Shown here: piece after piece, positions 56,226 through 64,000 of the stretch
Position numbering within the stretch: position 1 is the stretch's first letter
How the letters are laid out: the number at the start of each line of letters is the position of its first letter
Origin: Isoetes taiwanensis
Taxonomy: Eukaryota > Streptophyta > Lycopodiopsida > Isoetales > Isoetaceae
Length of the DNA: 64,000 bases
Assembly: GCA_021234155.1 (NCBI GenBank)
Contig: JAJEKV010000005.1
Coordinates: forward strand, 25,726,863-25,790,862
Direction of reading: 5' to 3'
Notes under the pieces: model-generated
What the model was told of the DNA's origin: nothing
What the model saw: the letters and a program-made list of their open reading frames with translations, nothing else
Database searches by the model: none
Translations under genes and position numbers: made by a program

Positions 56226-56229
56226 TACC

Positions 56230-56790
56230 CCGGATATCCGCGAGAGTAGGAGTTATTATGCTACATATTCCGGACCTGGTGAGGCGGCTCCTTGTCCAAT
56301 CCTCTTCTATTTCAACCATGTTGAAGTCTTCCGACAAGAATCCGAAATATCACGACTCACACTAAGCATCTTGGCAAAGTAAAGATGTATCCGCCAATGA
56401 AAGCTCTTTGATGAAGTGCATTATGAGCATCAATATTCAAAAGGCGAATAAGGGCTCCATGGTCTACCACAAGTGAAAAGCCAGTGGCCATGGGGTCTAC
56501 TTCAATGAGAGCGTGACGTGAAGGTTGTGGAGTGCTATGACAACTCTGCACTAGCTGAATCTGTTCGACACCAACACATTGAAGCATCGGTGATCCTTTA
56601 TCATAAAGCTTTGTGTATCCACTGACATTTGTGTTCTTGCAAACATATTTGGACATCAACAGGCGGATAAAATGATGCTCGACTCTCCTCTTAAGGGGCA
56701 AGGGCCTCTCTTGTACGATACGTGAAACTAACTGCATTGAGATTCTGAAGGGGTTGGAGCAGGGGGGCAACCATGATTTCTTCATACAAA
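56230..56790 (-). pseudogene. LINE-5 endonuclease fragment
   Basis: A minus-strand frame at 56,785-56,357 (142 codons) ends with GALIRLLNIDAHNALHQRA, matching the endonuclease motif 'L-x-x-x-N-I-Y-A-P-N-x-x-x-x-R-A'. After one frame change, D-F-N-M-V-E at 56,328-56,311 matches the 'G-D-F-N-M-V' motif, followed by EEDWTRSR. The readable part stops at about 56,230, where the repeat unit begins. RT is missing. The enzyme would nick target DNA. Confidence 0.65.
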
Positions 56791-57780
56791 ACTGGCATAT
56801 AAAATGTAAATAACTAACAAATCAAGCAGCATTCTTAATCTTCAATTATGATCATTCTACCATCAGAATGCATCATTTGAAGGCTCTAAGCATTTTATTT
56901 TTTAACTCCCACTCAATGAGCTTATGACTTTCCATTTGTAGATGTATGAAATGGTTTGAATCCTTTGAGCCATTGCAGCTTCCCAAAATTTAATTTTATT
57001 ATCTCATATCTCTAATATATAATTGTAATAGGATAGATTCTGGAATGTTCTATAATTAGATGCTAAAATATAAATATTTCAATGGTGCCAATACGAAGCT
57101 ACTAGAAGATTCTAAAGAGAGTAATGGATGGAGTCATTTTGGGAGGCCTTTAAAGGTGTCAGCGAGGAAGGTATAAGCCTTCTCGAATTGATATAGAGGT
57201 CTTTGTCTTCATATGAAAGAGGGAGGAGGTAGTCCAACCCATGTATGTGATTGGATAGCGGTTGAAGAAGCACGAGGTTAGGGATTTGGAGCTTTAGGAT
57301 TGCTAATATTTTATGTTATGTATTGAATTGCAAAGCGAGGCTCACGTTGGTGCTTTTCTTTTGTATTTGTTAAGATGATATTACGCTCATAATTATAGGC
57401 CCGATTGTCTATAGCAAGCATCTTTGTCACTTAGTTAGGGCGTTAACATTCTTTGAATGTACATGTACATATAGATATAAATGAACTATCCTCTCTAAAA
57501 GTTTAGGAGGCATCTTCTTTTGATAAATCCGAGGGGCCGTTTCTTTACACATGGTATCATTTGTGTTAAACAAGAAAGATCGTGAAGAAGATGCTGATGG
57601 GTGACTTATCACGTAGAGATTATGTCGAACATTAGGATGGATCTGAAATACCTTGAGAAGTGGACCGCCACCAATGCTCTGATTGTGGTTAAAGCGGATA
57701 CAAGCCATCCTTGAAGGGATGTATGGGATGTGGTTGAGTGGGGAGTTCCCAAAACCAAGAGTTGTTGATACCTGCACCCA
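56791..57780. other. No recognised feature
   Basis: AT-rich sequence with scattered frames and no motif recognised; it precedes the first 543-bp LTR. Confidence 0.4.
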
Positions 57781-58323
57781 TGGGGCGGGTTTCCACACCC
57801 CATGTTCGACTCAAAGGCAATCAAGATCATCAGGTCTTTGCTAGATTAAACAAATACTTATGACGGGGTGGAATAAGAATAAAGAAAATAATGGGCCCAA
57901 AAAGATATTCTTTTATAATCAGAGCGGGCGTAGATACAATGGAAATCATCCTCCCATGTCTCAGAACCATGGGAGGCCTACAGCATCGAGATCATGTGAG
58001 TGCCACCCTCCACAAAATGGTGGAAGCGAGGGAGAGAGGAGCTGGGTGCTCCTCAAAATAGTTATATAATTCTGCTGCCTCTTCATCTCCACCCTTCAAT
58101 ATGCACCATAATCTTGCCACTCCGACGTACCTCTTCATCATAGCCTTCCATTTTTTTTTTGCCTCTTTATCTGGCCATAGAACATGCACCCTTCTTCAAC
58201 CATTAACAATATTTTTTAAGAGCCTTTATATTGACTCTTTTACAATATCACAATTTCTTCACAACTAATGGTTTTGTTTCCCAAATCTTTTCATGGCCCA
58301 AGATTGCCGAAAGCAGGTCAACA
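57781..58323 (+). repeat. Copia-2-type LTR, first copy (543 bp)
   Basis: It starts TGGGGCGGGTTTCCACACCC and ends GGTCAACA, giving TG...CA ends. It is collinear with 59,865-60,407 at clear but incomplete identity, and both are 543 bp. A TATATAA box lies at 58,063-58,069. The right flank does not resemble the Copia-2 internal start, so this may be a solo LTR or part of another copy. Confidence 0.7.
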
Positions 58324-59864
58324 TCATAAACTCAAAAATAAAGGCGGTCCCAGTATCTTACTTCAAAGATTTTTCATATGTTTAATACAATAAGTTAGTC
58401 TTTTTTTGGCAAAGATCTAGCTTCCAGGGGTTCGCGGGATCCCTCAAAGCCTTCTAAATATGAATTTAAAGAGATGGGGGTTTTAACAGTCCCCTCCAAA
58501 CCTTTACGAAGATGGGGGAGTTTAACGGATCCCTCAAACCTTTTGATAGAGTTTTAACGGATCCCTCAAACCTTTCCAAAATGATTGAGAAAATATATTT
58601 AAAGCTTTTGATGAACTTCCACCATGTAATTTGTATGCCAAGATAATAAAAATCCAATGGCAATTTGGACTTTGGGTAAGGCTCAAATGAATGTAGAGAC
58701 AAATGTGAAAATATATTCTTTTTTGACAAGGTAAGGAGAAGGGGTCAAATTTACAGGAGAGGGGCCTTGAACAAAAGGGTACATTATTATCATGATTTAA
58801 TGGAATTTAGCAAGGGAAAAGCGTTAGTCGAAGGAGACATGAAAATAAAAAATAAAAAAATAAAGGGAGTAATGATAAGTCATTCTGATGCAAATATTAA
58901 GGAGCATTATAGAATAACCTACTTGAGAGATTTTGGCTCTTGATTGGTAGTTGAGAATGGCCGGATATAGTGGTGGTAATAAGCGAGAAGCGAAGTGGTG
59001 GATAGAATAAATAAGGCGAGAACACGAATAATAGAACCAATACAATGAGATTTGGCCGTGACTATGAAGGTCCGAGAAAAGATTAAGCCCGACTTTTCAT
59101 AGATTTTAGCATATGTATAGAATCGTGAAGAAAATATCAAATGCTTGAGAATCCGTGAGCATTTGGCGGGTTGTGGAGATTGGAAAAATAGGTTGAGCCG
59201 CAGTAGGTCTGAGTTTTGATAGGCCTACAACATTGTTGATCTGGATAGAAACAACGGTAAGGGAAGAAAGTAAAGAAGCGGCGAGTTGAGAGAAAGGTAC
59301 ATCATATATGTTGTATGGATTTTACAGCTCGAGAATATAGTTAAGGGTATGTAAATTTACGTCTTCTTGTTTCCGCAGGGACTATGAGGAATAAAGTGTG
59401 AATTATTATTGCACCCAAATGGCAATGCGGTGTGAACCCGAAGCAATATGGCCTTGTTGTTGAAGCGAAAACAAGAAACAAGCCCAGCCTGAAGGGATCA
59501 CGGTCAAGAGATTTATTTGCCTTCACCATCCATTTGCTCGCGTTACTGCGAAGTATATCCATATCGAGATATTCCAGTACATGAGATGGGTAACAAAGAT
59601 ATCGCGGTATTGAGTACTCACGGATTATAAAAATCGCTGACAAGTATGACCAAATATGCACGGAAACGAGCAAGCGGAGTGCTTAGTGATGCGAAATGAA
59701 CAAAACAATATGAGACCCGGTGATGCAAATAAAGTAGCTTTAGCTTCATATACTATGATCCTTTTGAATGAATTGTTCCATATATCGCAATCCCAAATAA
59801 ATCTGCGGTACCAAAAGCGGATCGGGAAGAACATGATCACCGGTAGAACCTGCCTCCATAATGA
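58324..59864. other. 1.5 kb between the two LTRs, no recognised coding
   Basis: It contains three or four GGATCCCTCAAACCTTT-type short repeats at about 58,430-58,580. Otherwise it is AT-rich and motif-free in every frame. No gag or pol remnant is visible, so it does not look like the inside of a copia element. Confidence 0.45.
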
Positions 59865-60407
59865 TGGCGGGTTTCCACACCCCATTACGACCTCAAAGAA
59901 GCTGAAATCAAGATCATCATTCTTTGCTAAGATTAAAAACAAAATACTTGACCCGAGTGGAATAAGAATAAGAAGAAAATAATAGCAGGGCCCAAAATCT
60001 TCTTTTTATAATCAAATGGCATGGAAATACAATGGAAATCATCCTCCCATGTCTCAGAACCATGGGAGGGCTTCTACCGAGGATCATGTGGGCTGCCACC
60101 CTCCACAAAATGGAGTGGAAGCCGAGGGGAGAGAGGGGAGCTCGTGCTCCTCCAAAGCGATTATATAATTCATGCCTCTTCATCTCACCCTTCAATATAC
60201 CACTTAATCTTGCCACTCATTTGTGCCTCTTCATGTAGCAACTGTTTTTGCCTCTTTATCACGGCCATAGAACATGCCCTTCTTCAACCATTAACAATAG
60301 TTTTTAAGAGCCTTTATATTGAGCTCTTTACAATATCACAATTTCTTCTTATGGTTTTGTTTTGGAAATCTTTTCATGTTGGCCGTGGTGCAAAAACCCG
60401 GTCAACA
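59865..60407 (+). repeat. Copia-2 5' LTR (543 bp)
   Basis: It matches 57,781-58,323 over the full length: the GGCGGGTTTCCACACCCCAT start, AATGGAAATCATCCTCCCAT, TCTCAGAACCATGGGAGG, TTATATAATT (60,161-60,170), CTTCTTCAACCATTAACAAT and the GGTCAACA end. The Copia-2 gag follows within about 50 bases, so this copy is the likely 5' LTR of that element. A TGGTATCAGAGC-type primer site was not seen. Confidence 0.75.
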
Positions 60408-60429
60408 CCGATAACGATAGCGGCGATGG

Positions 60430-61200
60430 CGATGGGAAAGCCGGTGAATTCAGCCTACGTACGACTTTCGAGGGCTTGTTGACCACGAATCGGTTCTTTT
60501 TTGAGAGTTGGAAGCTGGCGAAGGACAATCGGGCAAAAGCGTCCATGATGTTTGGACTAAAGTTGGCCAAATTCCTTTGGTTAAACCGCGACTAGGAAGA
60601 GATTGGGAATGTCTCATGAGGACATTCAAGACTACAATCGTCGAGAAATTGTTTTATGGCTGAGATTTTCTCTGCCAAGTTGAAAGTGATGATGATGATC
60701 CCACAAATCATATCGTGAATCTGGAAGGAATACTTGGACGGCTCTTCAACATGCCATTAGTGTGAAGATCTTGCAATGGCAATTCTTGCGGTCTCGCCTT
60801 CTTCCCTCCCCGATTCCTTTAAGCAAACTCTTGGTTGTCAAGAAGGACGCAATTAAGCGATAGTGGGGGGTGCAAGCCTCAAACTTTAGGATCAAGGAAG
60901 AGAGGAAGAATCAGCACTGCTTTGCAAAAGCGGAACATCCAACAAAAGGATTTTGAGTCTTTGGACTTGTGGAAAGAAGGGGCATATCGAGCGGTGCAAC
61001 AAGAAGGAACAAGAAAAGGGGGAAAAACAAAGGTTAGCAGGGAGACAAAGGAAAAGGTTCAAAAAGAAGACAAAGGAGCCATTCAAATCCGATTGGCGTT
61101 CCAAATCCGATTGGGCCAAAAGGTGGAGCAATGTAAATTTCAATCAAGTGCAAGTGTAGTGAGCAAACATCACCAGATAAAGATGATGACTATAGTGTGA
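60430..61200 (+). pseudogene. Copia-2 gag
   Basis: Frames around 60,500-60,790 give SWKLAKDNRAKA, a T-F-K-T-T-I-V-E-K-L-F-Y-like segment (about 60,620) and H-I-V-N-L-E-G-I-L-G-R-L-F (about 60,707-60,745), in the order of the copia UBN2/gag domain. At 60,968-60,997 a CGKKGHIERC segment is the second half of a C-C-H-C zinc knuckle with the first cysteine lost and one residue missing before the last. A lysine-rich tail follows. Gag would package RNA. Confidence 0.6.
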
Positions 61201-61379
61201 GGAAATATGGCGCAATAAGCGGTATGCGCCAACCATCGTTGAGATGTAGAGAGCGAGGTACTTTTGGTACGCTTCCTCAAGAAAAGATGAGCAGCGAGGA
61301 AATTGGTGCGAGCCGTGATGAGGAGGAGATTCATGCGAGATCGAGCAGTGGCGCGTCGAGGAAAAGTGGAACTGCGATC

Positions 61380-62035
61380 CTCGGGCTCTGAAAGTTCGAC
61401 ATTGAGGCATTTGAAGTCATGAGTAGTGTTTACGGGTCCAATTTGAATTTGATGGATTAGCGACCACTCACCTTATGACCAATTATAAAACTGGATACAA
61501 GACTTTTCGAGGGAAATGGCACAAGAAAGGTTTGTGCATTGCATTGCATAGATGCCCAGTTCTTGCGAATGCAAGGGATCTATCACTGCAAACTTCTTGA
61601 TTCTCCTCATTACATTGAAAAGAGCCTTGCATATGTTCACAGTGCCTTCCAGAAATCACGCTTTATCGCTTATACGATTAGCGAGATGTTGGAATATGGA
61701 CTCATCCGCCGAAGAGCTCTTTGTTGAATTCTTCGCGTGGCGTCGATCATTTGGCAAAGATGCGAGAGATGGTTTTACATTTGAAGTTTTGGAAGAGACA
61801 AGCACAGGACGATTCAACATCGAGGCTGACTCTGAAGTGGCTCTTGGAGGCACGGTCTCAATTGTGGCATGACGCCCTCGGACATATTAGCAGCGGTAGA
61901 AGAAGCTTCAACATGTCGAAGATGAGTCGAAGGGATGTGTTTCAATCCGGAAATAAGCTTGCAAAGATCATGAAGGTGTCTCTAGGCAAGCACCACAAAA
62001 AGAAAATTGGCGCAAAGAGGTACACGTGCATCGAG
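61380..62035 (+). pseudogene. Copia-2 protease/GAG-pre-integrase region
   Basis: A D-x-A-T-T-H-L-M-T-N-like reading at about 61,452-61,482 could be the decayed protease motif 'D-S-G-A-T-x-H-M-T'. At 61,858 onward, QLWHDALGHISSGR is a strong match to 'L-W-H-x-R-L-G-H-x-S', the GAG-pre-integrase signature, and NMSKMSRRDVF and a HHKKKIG tail follow, where 'C-x-x-C-x-x-G-K' would stand. The in-between frames at 61,539-61,730 are degraded. Confidence 0.55.
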
Positions 62036-62730
62036 GAGCACTACAATTGGTGCCGGATATCGATGGGTAACACGGGTTCCATCCTTTGGCAAGGCTCTGC
62101 TGCGATTTTTTGTGGATGATTTTTTCCGAGAAAGGACATACCTTATGAGAGCACCGAGGAAGTCTTTGGCACACTGTAGTGGAAGGAAGTAGAAATGGAA
62201 GCGGGCAAGAAGATTGGACCTTTAGCGGTGATAATGAAGCTGAATTCGCACGTCAAAGCCTTCACTGGGAACTTTGCGAGGAAAGCGAGGCATTAGCGGC
62301 GGTATCTCTCTGCCAGAGTGCTCACCATCAAAATGGTGTTCGCGAGCGAAATCCGAACACTCAAAGAATGTGCTTTGGTAATAGCGTTTCTCGAGGTCTC
62401 TCGTGGATTTTAAGGATGAAGCTATTCTCTTCACAGCTGACTTATTTGCAAAATCGGGCTCCCCGCAGATTCTTGTTCCCAACAAAACTCGAAGAGGCGT
62501 GGGCCGGGATGTACACGATATCCGATCACCTCGAAGATCTTTGGGTGTCCGACATAACTGGCGAGGTCGAGAGCACCAGAAGCCACCGATGAGCGATCAC
62601 CAAATCGAGGAAGGTGTTGTATTTGTTGGATATTGCCAGAGAGTAAAAGTGCAGTTAGTATTAAGATGTCATCGCGAAGATATGATCCCGGCATCATGTC
62701 AAAGTTTGATGAGAGAGCAATGGATGGGAG
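62035..62730 (+). pseudogene. Copia-2 integrase
   Basis: The core start (about 62,050-62,130) reads G-x-x-x-x-x-x-x-F-V-D-D-F-F-R-E-R-T, matching 'Y-F-V-x-F-I-D-D-F-S-R-x-T'. EFARQSLHWELCEES at 62,242-62,286 fits 'G-E-F-x-S-x-x-F-x-x-F-C-x-x-x-G', and AHHQNGVRERNPNTQRM (about 62,323-62,373) fits 'P-Q-Q-N-G-V-x-E-R-x-N-R-T-L'. The C-terminal part has LEEAWAG (about 62,487-62,507), HLEDLWVSD for 'H-L-R-V-F-G-C', and FVGYCQRVK (about 62,619-62,646) for 'F-L-G-Y-x-x-x-x-K'. Frames shift between blocks. Confidence 0.8.
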
Positions 62731-63139
62731 AAACGGTCTGTTCAGCGTTATCGCAGGATGATTCTCTCTCTATCAAGAATCTAACATACGTCACATGTTT
62801 GGACATTTCTGCCCGACAACATTGCACCACAAGCCTGAGGATCAGCACTTCGACGCGCCTTCCGAGGAGGGTGATCGGTGATGTTGCCATCGCCTTGAAT
62901 GCATGGCAGGACCCACTGGAGCAACCAGTTCAGTTCCACCTTACACGCAGAAGAGTCTCAGGGGCACAAACCCTCTTTTGCTTTCGATGGAAAATGATGG
63001 AAAAGAAGAAGCTTCGATCAATGGCAAACCCTTGACAGAGCTGGTTCTTGAGCGAGTACCTTGATGAAATTGGTTCGGGATATGGAAACGTTGTGTTCAC
63101 AAAGCTTTGTAGCGAGTGGGCAATTCAGTTCAGAAGGCG

Positions 63140-64000
63140 TGCTGGGGTCTTTTTACGAGCAATGAAAGTATGGCATGCAAGAAATGGATGCCATGCACTG
63201 GCGCATCGCGTGGATCATTAAACACCCACCCGAGGGCGAAAAGCCATGGGTTAGATGAATTACATTTACAGGATCAAAACCTTGAGCTCCGGTGGATATC
63301 GAAGTTCCGGCTAAGAGCTCGTTGCTAAAGGTTTCTCTCTCGGCTTCGGGGTTAACTTTGATGATGAGACTTTTTCCGCCGGTGTAAAAGCATCTAATGC
63401 GTGCCATTCTTCAATTGGCGCCCAGAAGATATGGAGATCAATATCGGATGGACATTAGAAAAGCGAAACTTTTTTTGAATGGCACTCTAGAAGGAAGATT
63501 TATAGCAAGAGGGGCAGCCGGGGGATTTACCATCCACGGAGGACAGGTTTCGCGATTGAGGAAAGGCACTCTATGGTCTCAAACAAAGTCCACATAGTAT
63601 TTTTCGCCAGGTACCTTTCTTAGACAGCTTGGTTTTCAGAGATCTGCATAATGGAGTGGAGATAATGTACATTAAATTTGCAACAGAACCCAAAACCATT
63701 GACTCGGTAGTATATGTTGATGATCTGATCATATGGTTGCTCATGGGTTGGAGATGGGATTCCAAGATCTGAAACAAGCATTGCAAACGGAATTCAAGAA
63801 TGAGATCTTGGGAAGTCGCGCCTAGGACTCCAAATTCCAGAGAATGTCGCAAACAGCGATCTATTCGATTAAATCAGGGTAGCAATCTACCTGATTGTGT
63901 CAAAAGGTTCGGCATGACTGAGTGCACCATCAAAGAGAGACACCCACCTTCCATGAATGTTAGATTATTGCTGCAAACAAGTAGACCTGAGACAGATGAA
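63140..64000 (+). pseudogene. Copia-2 reverse transcriptase (cut by window end)
   Basis: An Y-R-I-K and S-S-G segment near 63,260-63,300 fits 'W-V-Y-K-x-K-x-x-x-x-G'. LVAKGFSLGFGVNFDDETFS (about 63,321-63,372, one frame change) matches 'L-V-A-K-G-F-x-Q-x-x-G-x-D-Y-x-E-T-F-S'. MDIRKAKLFLNGTLEG (63,448-63,495) matches 'M-D-V-K-T-A-F-L-N-G-x-L-x-E'. YVDDLI at about 63,715-63,732 keeps both catalytic aspartates. RFGMTEC (about 63,907-63,927) matches the 'x-x-F-x-M-x-x-C' segment. The domain continues past the window. Confidence 0.75.

Larger units (their letters stand above)
59865..64000 (+). mobile_element. Copia-2: decayed Ty1/copia element running off the window end
   Basis: After the LTR come gag (60.43-61.2 kb), a protease-like gap (about 61.4-61.5 kb), the GAG-pre-integrase motif (61.86 kb), integrase (62.03-62.72 kb) and RT (63.15-64.0 kb). 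Integrase before RT is the defining copia order. Frameshifts are frequent in every domain, so it is inactive. The 3' part with RNase H and the 3' LTR lies outside the window. Confidence 0.8.

Noticed and set aside
6211-56270. Shared TTATTATGCTACATATTC at about 6,212 and 56,253
   Set aside because: An 18-base match between AT-rich stretches with no further similarity around it; too short to call a repeat or insertion signature.
1-64000. Impression of many scattered GCGG/AGCG tetramers in AT-rich DNA, perhaps artefact of sequence polishing
   Set aside because: Cannot be tested by eye; aligned repeat copies in the window do not consistently show such insertions. A k-mer count against expectation would decide.

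Overview
The window looks like repeat-rich nuclear DNA of a land plant. It holds relics of two plant-typical host families, a pentatricopeptide-repeat (PPR) protein and a GH3 acyl-acid-amido synthetase. Almost everything else that can be read is decayed transposable elements: Ty3/gypsy, Ty1/copia, several LINEs and small TIR elements. I cannot place the species. No intact host gene, rRNA, tRNA or CRISPR array was recognised. Nearly every coding stretch is broken by stops and frameshifts, so most entries are pseudogene or mobile-element relics placed by conserved motifs. Boundaries are approximate unless a junction is given.

Region by region. 1-11.9 kb: mostly featureless, with a fold-back MITE (701-1258), two copies of a TIR element (4.05-4.4 and 6.2-6.5 kb), a CACATG microsatellite and an unidentified coding-like relic (10.0-10.75 kb). 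11.9-23.2 kb: Gypsy-1, two roughly 2-kb LTR-like repeats around protease, RT, RNase H, integrase and a chromodomain-like tail, with no visible gag. 23.2-27.3 kb: Gypsy-2, a different gypsy family with gag, protease, an extra RNase H-like domain lying before RT, then RT. 29.5-31.2 kb: PPR fragment directly followed by GH3 fragments, including a locally duplicated GH3 segment.

31.2-36.65 kb: Copia-1 on the minus strand, split by an L1-type LINE (LINE-1) bounded by a 9-bp target-site duplication. 37.4-38.3 kb: an isolated gypsy gag relic, then a 51-bp in-frame minisatellite. 39.9-43.85 kb: an inverted copy of the 55.1-56.2 kb repeat, interrupted by LINE-2 (minus strand). 45.3-46.1 kb: minisatellite-like tandem DNA. 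46.4-51.9 kb: LINE-3 (plus) between 160-bp direct repeats, then a LINE-4 fragment. 54.9-56.8 kb: TIR element, repeat unit and a LINE-5 endonuclease fragment. 57.8-64.0 kb: two 543-bp LTRs, the second leading into Copia-2 (gag, protease, integrase, RT), which runs off the window end.

The genes do not form a pathway. The window records repeated nesting: LINE into copia, LINE into an inverted repeat, LINE into a tandem duplication, and two gypsy bodies sharing or abutting LTRs. The observations most worth checking are the RNase H upstream of RT in Gypsy-2, the PPR-GH3 junction, the direct repeats around LINE-3, and the TIR element found in opposite orientations beside the same flank.
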